Assembly (NCBI GenBank): GCA_028281525.1
Contig: JANQJR010000031.1
Location: forward strand, 1 to 50,849
Origin: Magnetovibrio sp.
Lineage (GTDB): Bacteria > Pseudomonadota > Alphaproteobacteria > Rhodospirillales > Magnetovibrionaceae
DNA length: 50,849 bases
Reading direction: 5' to 3'
Within the stretch, counting starts at the first letter, position 1; every line of letters starts with the position of its first letter. Positions 1-7,655 of the stretch are shown here, in pieces. Below the pieces are notes generated by a model. That model was not told the origin of the DNA, made no database searches, and saw nothing but the letters and a program-made list of their open reading frames with translations. The position numbers were made by a program, and so were the translations under genes.

Positions 1-5
1 CTTGC

Positions 6-95
6 GGAGAGATGCCGGAGTGGTCGAACGGGGCGGTCTCGAAAACCGTTGTGCGCGCGAGCGTACCGAGGGTTCGAATCCCTCTCTCTCCGCCA
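6..95 (+). tRNA. tRNA-Ser (anticodon CGA)
   Basis: The sequence folds as a class II tRNA. The 7-bp acceptor stem pairs 6-12 with 85-91, the T-arm stem pairs 68-72 with 80-84 around TTCGAAT, and a long variable arm lies just before the T-arm. The anticodon loop reads CTCGAAA, so the anticodon is CGA and it decodes UCG. The discriminator G is at 92 and CCA is encoded at 93-95. The long variable arm, G discriminator and anticodon all fit serine. Confidence 0.96.
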
Positions 96-454
96 TTCCC
101 GCCTAAACGAACCGCCGGTTCCCGAGAGCTCTTAAAAAACTTCCTATACTTCAAAGCGCTAGAAACTGGCCCGCACCGGTTTTGTTACGTTTTTCAGTGC
201 GCATAAACGAGCCGTCTTATTATGACGCCATGAATGCCCGTCACAAGCAGATGAGCAAAAGCAATCCATGATCGCAAAGAACGGAAAACGTGCGCCTTTG
301 CGACGCCCCTGGCATCGATGGCAGCACGAAAAACGCTAGACAAATAAAAGCCCCAATCTATTATCCCGGACATTCAAGATGAGATCGGAGCAAGACCTTA
401 GCGTCGTATTTGAACGCCCTATCTCGCCCCAAATATTTTTATTGGAATGCATTC
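96..454. other. Non-coding stretch between tRNA-Ser and the first CPII gene
   Basis: About 360 bp without a convincing gene. A short weak hairpin (GAACC at 109-113 with GGTTC at 117-121) follows the tRNA and could help end its transcript. The rest is AT-richer than its surroundings and probably carries the promoter of the CPII gene at 455, but no clear -35/-10 pair or operator could be assigned. Possible short reading frames here (12-206, 379-822) look like chance: they overlap the tRNA or the real CPII frame. Confidence 0.5.
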
Positions 455-754
455 ATGAGATCGCTGGAAACCAAAAAACAATTAACCATTATTACGGCCA
501 AGCAGCTCGAAAATATGGTTGTCGAAACATTGGGGGGACATGGCTGCAGTGGCCATACGGTCGTCCTGGCGCATGGCGCGGGCGCGTTTGGCGTTCAAAG
601 CGGCATGTTCGACGCCGATTCGAACATTCTGATCTACGCGGTCATGAACGAAGACAGGCTTGCGGGTGTCTTGCAGGATATCAATGCCATGATGGACCGG
701 GGCCACAGGCTGAAGGCCGTCGTCAACGACGTGACGGTTTTGCCCTGGGATTGA
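455..754 (+). CDS. Carboxysome-associated PII-like protein (CPII), copy 1
   Basis: A 99-residue protein of the PII-like superfamily, closely similar to the second copy at 13221. Both share LTIITA.QLE near the N-terminus, a central AHGAGA.G.QSGM segment, NILIY and a C-terminal MMD.G.RLKA stretch. Members of this family sit beside carboxysome and SbtA-type bicarbonate transporter genes; the studied CPII binds adenine nucleotides and responds to bicarbonate. The ATG at 455 was chosen because it matches the N-terminus of the other copy; a TTG at 410 would add 15 unmatched residues. The Shine-Dalgarno is weak. It lies just upstream of a cbbR gene on the same strand, so a role in inorganic-carbon signalling is likely. 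The partner protein of this copy is unknown. Confidence 0.85.
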   Translation: MRSLETKKQLTIITAKQLENMVVETLGGHGCSGHTVVLAHGAGAFGVQSGMFDADSNILIYAVMNEDRLAGVLQDINAMMDRGHRLKAVVNDVTVLPWD

Positions 755-880
755 ACACTTTGGGCTGGGCGAACTCCTTCTCCCCCGCGGGCGAGCGCCG
801 TGGTAAGTTAACGCCAACATAAGGGCGGCTCACTGCGCGTGGCGCCGCCTCTTGCATCATCGCGGAAAAGGGATATCGCC

Positions 881-1906
881 ATGCCTCGCAGCCTACCGGT
901 TGGAACGCTCGCAAAATATACGACTTTGCGCCAGCTGCAGGTGTTCGAGGCCGTTGCGCGCTTGGGCAGCTTCACCCGCGCCGCGGACGAATTGTATCTC
1001 GCCCAACCGACCGTCTCCATGCAGATCAAGAAGCTGACCAACAGCATCGGCTACCCCCTTCTCGAACAAATCGGCCAACGCATTGAAATGACCGAAATCG
1101 GGCGCGACGTGTATACGGCCTGTCATGACGTTTTCGGCGCGTTGGAAAGCCTGGAAATGAAAATTGCGGCGATCCAAGGCATGCGCAAGGGGCACCTGAA
1201 ACTCGCCGTGTTGACTTCGGCCAAATACTTAGGCCCGCATTTGCTGGGAGCTTTCTTACGCCACTATCCCGAAATCGATATCGAACTGAAGGTGACCAAC
1301 CGCGAAAACCTGCTTAAACGCATCGAACGCCATGATGACGACATTTACATCATGGGCCAGCCCCCGGAAGGATTGGAGGCCGAATCCTTCCCCCTGGTTC
1401 CGAACCCACTGGTGGCCATGGCGCGCTACGATCACCCTTTGGCCCAGGAAACGCACATTCCCCTGAAACGCCTGATCCAAGAACCTTTGATCATGCGTGA
1501 GCAAGGATCAGGTACCCGTGCCGCATTTGAGCAGCTTATCACCGCAAAAGGCATGACCCTGCCGCCGCCGAAGATGGAATTCGCCAGCAATGAAGCCATC
1601 AAGCAAGCCATTGTCGCGGGCCTTGGCATTTCATTTATGTCACGCCACTCATTGGTTCTGGAAGGCACGGATGGTCCCATCTCGATCCTCGACGTCCAGG
1701 GTTTTCCCATCGAACGCAACTGGTACCTGCTGTACCCGAAAGGCCGCAATCCTTCCATCGTAACGCAAACGTTCCTCGATTTCGTAGCCAACGAAGGACG
1801 CGATCTGCTCGAAAACTTCGAAGCTGAAATGAAGGACTTTCAACAACGCCGTCGTAAACCGATAACCAAAAAGACAGTGAAATCAACGCAAAAGAAAAAG
1901 GCCTAA
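881..1906 (+). CDS. cbbR: LysR-type transcriptional regulator, CbbR-like
   Basis: A 341-residue LysR-family regulator. An N-terminal winged helix-turn-helix (about residues 15-75, with FEAVARLGSFTRAA and QPTVSMQIK) precedes a substrate-binding-like effector domain. The sequence style (LRQLQVFEAVAR, ELYLAQPTVS, PLLEQIGQRIEMTEIG) is typical of CbbR, which activates Calvin-cycle genes in response to metabolites. The ATG at 881 places the HTH at the usual distance from the N-terminus; an upstream start at 839 would add 14 unlikely residues. The C-terminus is Lys/Arg-rich. It follows CPII copy 1 by 126 bp and is convergent with the Nudix gene. A second CbbR at 2868-3836 means target division between the two cannot be read from sequence. 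Confidence 0.88.
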   Translation: MPRSLPVGTLAKYTTLRQLQVFEAVARLGSFTRAADELYLAQPTVSMQIKKLTNSIGYPLLEQIGQRIEMTEIGRDVYTACHDVFGALESLEMKIAAIQGMRKGHLKLAVLTSAKYLGPHLLGAFLRHYPEIDIELKVTNRENLLKRIERHDDDIYIMGQPPEGLEAESFPLVPNPLVAMARYDHPLAQETHIPLKRLIQEPLIMREQGSGTRAAFEQLITAKGMTLPPPKMEFASNEAIKQAIVAGLGISFMSRHSLVLEGTDGPISILDVQGFPIERNWYLLYPKGRNPSIVTQTFLDFVANEGRDLLENFEAEMKDFQQRRRKPITKKTVKSTQKKKA

Positions 1907-1935
1907 CCCACCAAACAGGCGCAGAGCCGACCCAC

Positions 1936-2871
1936 CTACCAGGACGTAGCGTTTACAGCAATACCATGAGCGCCCGACCGGACGGCCGCGTCTAGATCGG
2001 CACGCGCCATATCGCCAGCAGCAAAAACGGGAATCGCGCTGGCGCGGATCAGCTCTTGAAATTCCGGCCAATCGAACCCCGCACCGTCACCGGCGGCAGT
2101 GGGCGGTACGGTCGCAAAAGCCGCGCCCAAGGATGCGGCCTTGTCCAAATCCGCGCTGTCGCGGCACGACGCCGACCAAACGGCAAACGGCGGTGCGACG
2201 TTCATACGGCGCAGGTATTCGGCGGAAACGTGAATGCCGTCAGCCGAAGCGCGCAATGCAGTTTCCGTATTTCCCTGCACCAGCACCTTAGCACCGTAAC
2301 GCCGCGCCCGGTCCACAACGCGCCGGGCGAATTGCGCGAACTGCGAGGAAACCATGTTCCGCTCACTGAGCACCACCACCTGAAGCCCTTGCCCGAGAGA
2401 GGTTTCAAGACGCGTGAGCGTCTCCGACATGCCACGGCCGTCGGCCTCTGCCGTAGCGACGACGCTCGGCAAACTGAGAGCGTCGAGCGCCGGCTGGTGC
2501 GCCTCCATGAACGGAGCGACACTCAGCACAGCGGGGTCTTCCCACGATATCCGCTGTTTTTCCTCGCCACGCGGCGTACCGTGCCAAGCGAGAACCTTGT
2601 ACACATGAAGGCGGACAATCTTGTCCTCGTATTCGTGGGTATAGACCAGCCACGGATGAGCCGCATCGACCTCGACGCCGACTTCTTCGTAGACCTCACG
2701 TTTCAGGGCTTGAACTTCGACCTCGCCAATTTCGAACTTACCGCCTGGGAATTCCCAATGGCCGCCCGAAAGCTTGTCGATCGGCCGCTCGGCCAACAGC
2801 ACGCGACCGTCTGCACGCAGCAAAACGCCCACGGCGACATCGACAATGGGTTTGTGCACAGTCTGGCTCAA
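1936..2871 (-). CDS. Nudix hydrolase fused to thiamine-phosphate-synthase-like domain
   Basis: A 311-residue two-domain protein. The N-terminal MutT-type Nudix domain (about residues 8-130) has an intact Nudix box: G44, E50, then R58-E59...E62-E63...G65. Such domains usually hydrolyse oxidised nucleotides such as 8-oxo-dGTP. The C-terminal half (about 150-311) resembles ThiE/TenI TIM barrels (ADGIHVSAEYL, AAGDMARADLDAA, GAHGIAV). This Nudix-ThiE fusion is known in proteobacteria, but the role of the second half is not settled. Its ATG overlaps the stop of cbbR2 (ATGA, 2868-2871), so it is probably translated with it as the last gene of the carboxysome transcript. A direct role in carboxysomes is not implied. 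Confidence 0.88.
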   Translation of the reverse strand: MSQTVHKPIVDVAVGVLLRADGRVLLAERPIDKLSGGHWEFPGGKFEIGEVEVQALKREVYEEVGVEVDAAHPWLVYTHEYEDKIVRLHVYKVLAWHGTPRGEEKQRISWEDPAVLSVAPFMEAHQPALDALSLPSVVATAEADGRGMSETLTRLETSLGQGLQVVVLSERNMVSSQFAQFARRVVDRARRYGAKVLVQGNTETALRASADGIHVSAEYLRRMNVAPPFAVWSASCRDSADLDKAASLGAAFATVPPTAAGDGAGFDWPEFQELIRASAIPVFAAGDMARADLDAAVRSGAHGIAVNATSW

Positions 2872-3836
2872 GACGCATGCTCCTTCATCTTTGCTGCGGA
2901 TTTACCAACATCACCATTGCCCTGGCTGATGACGGTTTCCGATTCCTCACGTACGAAGTCGTAAAAGGCTTCCGCCACATGGGAAAAGCGCTTGTTCTTC
3001 CTGTGCGCCAAATGCCAGATGCGCGTGGGTAGATCCGGACTTAAGTCGAGAACGGCGATTTGCCCGGCCTCGGCCTCGGTCACGATGCTTTGTCGGGTCA
3101 CGAAAGCCAGCCCCATTCCAGCGATGACACCCCGCTTGATGGCCTCGTTACTATTGGCGACCATGGCGACGGTGGGCTCGAAATCATTGTTCAATAGATA
3201 GCTGTCCACCGTCGACTGGGTTTCAGAAGTCTGGTTGCGCATCAAAAAAGGCTCGTCCGCGATCCGCGACAAAGTGATCTCCTTCTCGCCGGCCAGGGGA
3301 TGGCCTGCTGGCGCGATCAAGACCAATGGGTCTTCAAGGATGGGAATGCCGACCAAGCCCGGTTCATCCGGCAATCCACCAATGACAATCAATTCCGATT
3401 CATTGGTTTCAAGGCTCGTCAGCAACTCGTCACGGCCAAAGATTTGAAGTTCAAAAAGAACGCCCGGGTTAGCCTTTTGAAATGCGGCAATCAACGTGGG
3501 CACGAAATATTTCGCCGTTGCGCCGATGGCCAGGGTCACGTCGCCTTCTTTGATACCCTTGAGACGCTGGATATAAATCTGGGTGTTGTTGAGTTCCTGA
3601 CGGATGGACTTGCAGTGGGGATATAGAGACTCTCCGACCTTGGTCAGACTCAACCGCTTGCCCACCTGTTCCACCAGGGGCGCGCCAATTTCTTCTTCAA
3701 GCTGGCGCAGTTGAATGGAAACGTTCGGTTGCGAAACGCCGAGTTCCTGGGCCGCACGAGTGTAATTCATGTTGCGCGCCACGGCTTCGAACACGAAAAG
3801 TTTTTTCAGGATTGTGCGCTGCTTTGTCTTTGACAT
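2868..3836 (-). CDS. cbbR: LysR-type transcriptional regulator, CbbR-like, second copy
   Basis: A 322-residue LysR regulator of the CbbR type, with an N-terminal HTH (LFVFEAVARNMNYTRAAQ, SQPNVSIQLRQLEEEIG) and an effector domain containing GATAKYFVPTLIAAF and VIAGMGLAFVTRQSI. It differs clearly from the regulator at 881-1906, so it is a paralog rather than a recent duplicate. The ATG at 3836 was chosen over 3854 because the longer form adds MKASVA, which adds nothing to the HTH fold. It lies 20 bp after acRAF and overlaps the Nudix gene by 4 bp, inside the tail of the cso operon. It may therefore be co-expressed with the genes it controls. Confidence 0.87.
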   Translation of the reverse strand: MSKTKQRTILKKLFVFEAVARNMNYTRAAQELGVSQPNVSIQLRQLEEEIGAPLVEQVGKRLSLTKVGESLYPHCKSIRQELNNTQIYIQRLKGIKEGDVTLAIGATAKYFVPTLIAAFQKANPGVLFELQIFGRDELLTSLETNESELIVIGGLPDEPGLVGIPILEDPLVLIAPAGHPLAGEKEITLSRIADEPFLMRNQTSETQSTVDSYLLNNDFEPTVAMVANSNEAIKRGVIAGMGLAFVTRQSIVTEAEAGQIAVLDLSPDLPTRIWHLAHRKNKRFSHVAEAFYDFVREESETVISQGNGDVGKSAAKMKEHAS

Positions 3837-3856
3837 GGCGACGCTCGCTTTCACCC

Positions 3857-4129
3857 TCAGCCATCATCCTGGGTGAGCGCGTCGATGCGCACGGAAAAAT
3901 CGCGTTCCGTTTCGGACAAAGCCTCGCCCTCGCCCGGATGAATGGAGACGTTGGCGTAATCGCGCCCAAAACTGATGTCGGGGAAAATGCCGGTTTCTTC
4001 GGATAAGTCAGCCAGTTTGTCGAGAAAATTGCTGGTCGCGCCGTAGCCATCGAAAAAAAACCGCTTCGATAAGGTCGCCGGCCGTTCCCGTTCAACCCAC
4101 TGCGGTTCATCGTTGTTTTCGTCTGCCAT
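3857..4129 (-). CDS. Alpha-carboxysome RuBisCO assembly factor (pterin dehydratase-like, acRAF)
   Basis: A 90-residue protein resembling pterin-4a-carbinolamine dehydratases. It matches the small PCD-like proteins found in alpha-carboxysome loci (R.FFFDGYGAT..FLDKLA, FGRDYANVSIHP). The family member acRAF helps form I RuBisCO assemble and is not thought to act as a dehydratase. The ATG at 4129, with a GGGAAAG Shine-Dalgarno, is preferred over a TTG at 4141. Its place in the cso operon, after the bacterioferritin-like gene and before cbbR2, is the main support for the acRAF assignment over a pterin-recycling enzyme. Confidence 0.82.
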   Translation of the reverse strand: MADENNDEPQWVERERPATLSKRFFFDGYGATSNFLDKLADLSEETGIFPDISFGRDYANVSIHPGEGEALSETERDFSVRIDALTQDDG

Positions 4130-4177
4130 GATCTTTCCCAACCCGTTGAGCTATGCGAATCCGGATCCGCCTGAATG

Positions 4178-4600
4178 TCAGAGGGATTTTAGTTGCTGTT
4201 GAAGATCTGCATAGTGTTTCTTTTCATCCTCCAGGATGCGGGCGAACAAAACCCGGTTGTCTTCGTCGTTGATGCGTCCGCAAAAAAGTTGCGCCTCTTC
4301 GTATAAACGAACGGCAGCGTCTTCGGTTTGCATGGCGTAAACAAGAATGTCTTTCAGGGTCCGTCCAACGGGAAAGTCCTTGCCCGTATTCGCGACAGGA
4401 ATACCCAATGCGTTCATGCGGTCGAGGAATTCCATGGCATGTTCCATTTCGCCAACCGCTTCTTCATGAAGCTGTTGGGACATGGCCGGCAGGCCCAACG
4501 CCTTCGCCGCCGCGGCGTGCACGACATATTGCTGCGTGGCGCCAAATTCATGGGACACGGCGCGTTGCAAATAGGAAACGACCTTTGGGTGCGCCTTCAT
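4178..4600 (-). CDS. Bacterioferritin-like protein of the carboxysome cluster
   Basis: A 140-residue four-helix-bundle protein of the ferritin/bacterioferritin type. It has an N-terminal SHEFGATQQYVVHA helix and EEAVGEMEHAMEF carrying the E..H diiron-type pattern. A third helix carries EDAAVRLYEEAQ, and EDEKKHYADL in the last helix supplies a further E..H-like site. Bacterioferritin-like genes recur downstream of csoS1 in alpha-carboxysome operons; their function there is unproven, with iron or redox handling proposed. A strong Shine-Dalgarno (GGAGGAAC) precedes the ATG. A perfect 10-bp stem lies between csoS1B and this gene and may lower its expression relative to the shell genes. Confidence 0.88.
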   Translation of the reverse strand: MKAHPKVVSYLQRAVSHEFGATQQYVVHAAAAKALGLPAMSQQLHEEAVGEMEHAMEFLDRMNALGIPVANTGKDFPVGRTLKDILVYAMQTEDAAVRLYEEAQLFCGRINDEDNRVLFARILEDEKKHYADLQQQLKSL

Positions 4601-4631
4601 GATCCTGAGTTCCTCCGGCAGTGCGTGGAAG

Positions 4632-4668
4632 GCGAAGGGAGCCGCCTAATACATGTGACTCCCTTCGC
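4632..4668 (-). terminator. Stem-loop between csoS1B-like gene and bacterioferritin-like gene
   Basis: GCGAAGGGAG at 4632-4641 is perfectly complementary to CTCCCTTCGC at 4659-4668, giving a 10-bp GC-rich stem with a 17-nt loop. On the transcribed (-) strand the U-tract after the stem is poor (CTTCC), so it is more likely a partial terminator or a 3'-end stabiliser for the abundant shell mRNA than a full stop. Confidence 0.65.
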
Positions 4669-4683
4669 AATTCCTTTCCGGCA

Positions 4684-5022
4684 TCAAGCTTTCGCTTTGC
4701 TGGTACCGCTGCCGCCACCTTCGGTGCTGCCAGCCGAGACCGAGATGATGGATTCCACCTCGGTGTGCGGACGGGCGATGATGTGGGCCGCCGCCAGGCC
4801 GTCACCGACACGCTCGCAGGCATCCGCACCGGCGCGAACCGCCGCGTTGACCGCGCCCGTTTCACCACGGATCAGGACGGTCACATAACCGCCGCCTACG
4901 AACTGACGACCGACCAAACGGACTTCCGCCGCCTTGGTCATGGCGTCCGCCGCCTCAATGGCCGGGACCATACCACGGGTTTCGATCATACCCAGGGCAA
5001 TGCCCATCTTTTCGCTTGCCAT
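4684..5022 (-). CDS. csoS1B: Carboxysome shell hexamer protein CsoS1, C-terminally extended (CsoS1B-like)
   Basis: A 112-residue single BMC-domain protein that forms hexameric tiles of the carboxysome facets. The domain (about residues 5-92) begins GIALGMIETRGMVPAIEAAD and contains the core AAEVRLVGR, GGGYVTVLIRG and RPHTEVESII. It is nearly identical to the neighbouring CsoS1 but carries a Gly/Ser-rich C-terminal tail of about 18 residues (SAGSTEGGG...). That resembles CsoS1B of sulfur-oxidising bacteria, which is longer than CsoS1A/C. A Shine-Dalgarno (AAGAGGAG) precedes the ATG at 5022. The two tandem genes look like a duplication within the operon. Confidence 0.93.
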   Translation of the reverse strand: MASEKMGIALGMIETRGMVPAIEAADAMTKAAEVRLVGRQFVGGGYVTVLIRGETGAVNAAVRAGADACERVGDGLAAAHIIARPHTEVESIISVSAGSTEGGGSGTSKAKA

Positions 5023-5045
5023 ACTCTTAAGCTCCTCTTGATGCC

Positions 5046-5066
5046 CACCCCTTCTGTTAAGGGGTG
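5046..5066 (-). promoter_or_regulatory. Stem-loop between the two csoS1 genes
   Basis: CACCCCTT (5046-5053) and AAGGGGTG (5059-5066) form a perfect 8-bp stem with a 5-nt loop in the 75-bp gap between csoS1 copies. There is no U-tract on the - strand, so it looks like an mRNA processing or stability element, not a terminator. Confidence 0.55.
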
Positions 5067-5097
5067 TTTGAAGTCGTACGCTTAATCAGCGTCTACT

Positions 5098-5382
5098 TCA
5101 GGAAATAACGCTTTCCACTTCGGAGTGCGGACGCGCGATGATGTGCGCCGCCGCCAAACCGTCGCCAACACGTTCGCAGGCATCCGCACCGGCGCGAACC
5201 GCCGCGTTGACTGCGCCCGTTTCACCACGGACCAGAACGGTCACGTAGCCGCCGCCCACGAATTCGCGGCCGACCAGGCGAACTTCAGAAGCCTTGGTCA
5301 TGGCGTCCGCCGCTTCGATGGCGGGAACCAGACCACGGGTTTCGATCATACCCAGGGCAATACCCATTTTCTCAGTAGCCAT
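5098..5382 (-). CDS. csoS1: Carboxysome shell hexamer protein CsoS1
   Basis: A 94-residue single BMC-domain protein, the main facet protein of the alpha-carboxysome shell. It forms cyclic hexamers whose pores let bicarbonate and metabolites pass. The sequence runs from MATEKMGIALGMIETRG to EVESVIS with no extension. The ATG at 5382 is set by a strong Shine-Dalgarno (AAAGGAG, 7 nt upstream). The frame stays open to 5466, but that would add a Lys-rich 28-residue segment and overlap csoS4B, so it is rejected. It is placed right after csoS4B, as in other alpha-carboxysome operons. Confidence 0.95.
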   Translation of the reverse strand: MATEKMGIALGMIETRGLVPAIEAADAMTKASEVRLVGREFVGGGYVTVLVRGETGAVNAAVRAGADACERVGDGLAAAHIIARPHSEVESVIS

Positions 5383-5453
5383 TGTATTTCTCCTTTTAGG
5401 TTCCAAGTTAATCTTCGTTTTACTCTCGGGGCTTGCGGCAGCCTTCTTATTCT

Positions 5454-5714
5454 TTACGACCGCCATTCCGCCTCACTCCAATCGTCAATAATTCCACCGA
5501 TCGTCAGGTCCGTCGTAATCTTCGGATTGCCTGCGGCGAGACGCGCCGCGGAAATGCCGATGGTGATGACGAAATCTCCGGGTTTACAGCCGACCGGGTC
5601 CAACGCCACGCTCAGCTGCCCTTTATGATCTTCAACGACGCGAAGCGATTTGGCGGCCAGCCAGAAATTCCGCTTCGTCGTCACCAGATCCCGGACGACA
5701 CGTTGAATTTCCAT
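5454..5714 (-). CDS. csoS4B: Carboxysome shell vertex protein CsoS4B (pentamer)
   Basis: An 86-residue EutN/CcmL-type protein that forms pentamers capping the icosahedral shell vertices. Visible hallmarks are the KS.RVVED segment, LDPVGCKPGDFVIT and SAARLAAGNP, followed by TTDLTIGGIIDDW. It starts 3 bp after csoS4A, with a Shine-Dalgarno (AGGAAAG) inside the end of csoS4A, which suggests coupled translation. The paired, related but distinct CsoS4A/CsoS4B proteins are normal for alpha-carboxysomes and rule out a beta-type cluster. Confidence 0.94.
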   Translation of the reverse strand: MEIQRVVRDLVTTKRNFWLAAKSLRVVEDHKGQLSVALDPVGCKPGDFVITIGISAARLAAGNPKITTDLTIGGIIDDWSEAEWRS

Positions 5715-5717
5715 CGC

Positions 5718-5990
5718 TCAGTTCTTTCCTTCCTGCGCGCCATCCTCTTCCCAGTAGTCGATGATGCCGACAATGGTGAAATCGCTCGGATAATCTTTGC
5801 TGCCGGCTGCATCGCGGGCCGCGGAACTGCCGCAAACAATGACCCAGTCGCCGGGTTTGCAACCGACGGGGTCGACGGCAACCTGCTTGCCAGAGGAGCC
5901 CCGCTCCTTCACGACCAGCAAACGCCGATTGCCCAGTTGGCCGATACGTGCGGTTGCGACCAGTGTTTTCTCAACCTGACAAATTCTCAT
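5718..5990 (-). CDS. csoS4A: Carboxysome shell vertex protein CsoS4A (pentamer)
   Basis: A 90-residue EutN/CcmL-family pentamer protein. It begins MRICQVEKTLVATAR and contains VAVDPVGCKPGDWVIVCGSSAARDAAG and IVGIIDYW, all typical of CsoS4A. It caps shell vertices and limits leakage of CO2. The start lies 4 bp past the csoSCA stop, and its Shine-Dalgarno (AAGGAC) is inside the csoSCA tail, so translation is probably coupled. The C-terminus ends EEDGAQEGKN. Confidence 0.94.
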   Translation of the reverse strand: MRICQVEKTLVATARIGQLGNRRLLVVKERGSSGKQVAVDPVGCKPGDWVIVCGSSAARDAAGSKDYPSDFTIVGIIDYWEEDGAQEGKN

Positions 5991-5994
5991 CGAC

Positions 5995-7617
5995 TTAGTC
6001 CTTCTTTTGACAGCTGCAGGAGCATTTGCCGTTCGTATTGAATTCAGCTCCTTCGATCATCTCGATCGGACCGGCGCCAGCCTGGTCCCGGACGGAAACG
6101 AACGTATAGAGCCACTTGTGGCTGACGAGACCCGCATAACGGTCCCGAATGGCTTGTTCCAAACGCAGTCCGCGCGCAACGGCGCGTTCGCGCGCGCCCG
6201 GAACCGCGCCGGAATATTGAAAATGGACGAACACGGGAACCGGCAGATCGTTTTTGATGTTCAGGCCCTTGAAAATCTTGATGCCGACATCCATGTCCGC
6301 CGCGCCTTCTTCGACGGTTTCCATTTGCGCCTGATACGCCAGGTTGCGCATTTGAACATCGTCGAAACTGTCGCCGACCGTGATGAACCGTTCGGTGTGG
6401 CCCAAGTCCGGATAACGTCCGTCGTGATAGGCGCGCACGTATTCGATTTGCGCCATGTTGTTCTTCAAAAGATATCCCGCGAACCAACGCATGCCTTCCG
6501 TCGCCGCGTCATTGTCCGCGACCCCGGCAACGCGGGCGACGGTCGCGCGAATGGCGTCCTTGGCCTGCTCGCGGCTCATGGAGCGGGTCGTTTCAAACAT
6601 GTCCGCGTTGTCCACGTAGCGGTCCAGGCTCAACGCACCCGCCGCATCGGGGATGTGCACCTTGATGGCGTCCGTATCCGTGTCCACGCCGATCAGCAGC
6701 GTCGCCACCGTGGCGCCGCAGCAGTAGCTGTTTTCGACCGCCTGCTGAAACGCGTTCACACGGTCCAACAAGGCCTGTGCGGCCTGACGTTCATCACTGC
6801 CGTGCGCGGCGCAGCCTTCGTGGGACGGGTCCGAGCTTGACGTGTGGTAGACGCCGATCTTCAAATACCGGGTCGGCTCGTCGGCGGCATTGGGCACGCC
6901 TTCGCGGTGACGCCGAAGCTCGACGTCGGCCCAACAGCGCACGCTTTCTTCGACATCGAACATGGCGCCGGCAAAGGACTTACGGCTAGTTACCACCGTC
7001 GGCGGCACCCGCAAAATGTAATCCACCACGCCGCTGAGACGCCCGTCGGCGCAAGGCGTAATGTCGATGGCGTGAAAGCCCCATTTCTGGATCAATTCCG
7101 GTGCGCTCTCACCGTCCGACCATTCGGCGTATTGGCGGTCGAACTTGCGCGCCGCCAACTTTTCAAATGCCTTGAAGACGCTATAGGCGAACAGGCGACG
7201 CACGTTGACGGGACGGCTCCAGCTGCCGTTCAGCCAATCCCGTGGGAATTCGAAACCAAGGCGCGCCTGCGCGATGGCCTGGATACGCTCAGCGGCGTCC
7301 TCGCCGGTGATCGCCCCGCCCACGTCCACCATGATGGCTTCGATGTCGGTAAAAGCCCGCTTGATTTCATTTTCCTGGTCCAACAGGCGGATATTGTGAC
7401 GCGTATCCTGGAGCGGATGGCCCGTCGCCGGCGTGCCGGGAGTCATGTGCGCACCAGCGGTCGTAGCGGCGGGCGCTTGTCCCCCAGTGGTCGGCGCAAC
7501 GGGGAACGTGTTGAACCCAACCTGCGCGCGCGCACCCGCGCTCCAGCCGTCCCCAGCACCAAATTGGCGCTTGGAGGCTGAAGGCTTTCCGGGCTGTGTG
7601 CTCAGAAGGTTGCTCAC
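5995..7617 (-). CDS. csoSCA: Carboxysome shell carbonic anhydrase CsoSCA (epsilon class)
   Basis: A 540-residue CsoSCA (CsoS3) that converts bicarbonate to CO2 inside the carboxysome. The key active-site residues appear in the family spacing. C189-x-D191-x-R193 (in PCADGR) corresponds to Cys173/Asp175/Arg177 of the Halothiobacillus enzyme, and H258 and C269, 11 residues apart, correspond to the other two zinc ligands. The first 75 residues are low-complexity and Ala/Thr/Gly-rich, as expected of a region that binds RuBisCO or shell. Translation seems to start at GTG (7615-7617) after AGGACC. It sits between csoS2 and csoS4A. Confidence 0.95.
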   Translation of the reverse strand: MSNLLSTQPGKPSASKRQFGAGDGWSAGARAQVGFNTFPVAPTTGGQAPAATTAGAHMTPGTPATGHPLQDTRHNIRLLDQENEIKRAFTDIEAIMVDVGGAITGEDAAERIQAIAQARLGFEFPRDWLNGSWSRPVNVRRLFAYSVFKAFEKLAARKFDRQYAEWSDGESAPELIQKWGFHAIDITPCADGRLSGVVDYILRVPPTVVTSRKSFAGAMFDVEESVRCWADVELRRHREGVPNAADEPTRYLKIGVYHTSSSDPSHEGCAAHGSDERQAAQALLDRVNAFQQAVENSYCCGATVATLLIGVDTDTDAIKVHIPDAAGALSLDRYVDNADMFETTRSMSREQAKDAIRATVARVAGVADNDAATEGMRWFAGYLLKNNMAQIEYVRAYHDGRYPDLGHTERFITVGDSFDDVQMRNLAYQAQMETVEEGAADMDVGIKIFKGLNIKNDLPVPVFVHFQYSGAVPGARERAVARGLRLEQAIRDRYAGLVSHKWLYTFVSVRDQAGAGPIEMIEGAEFNTNGKCSCSCQKKD

Positions 7618-7655
7618 GTTCTTGGTCCTACGTTATCTGCCTGATATTTCTCGGT

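Noticed and set aside
5383-5466. Longer csoS1 starting at 5466 with a Lys-rich N-terminus
   Set aside because: A strong Shine-Dalgarno directs the start at 5382, the extension overlaps csoS4B, and CsoS1 proteins start at that point.
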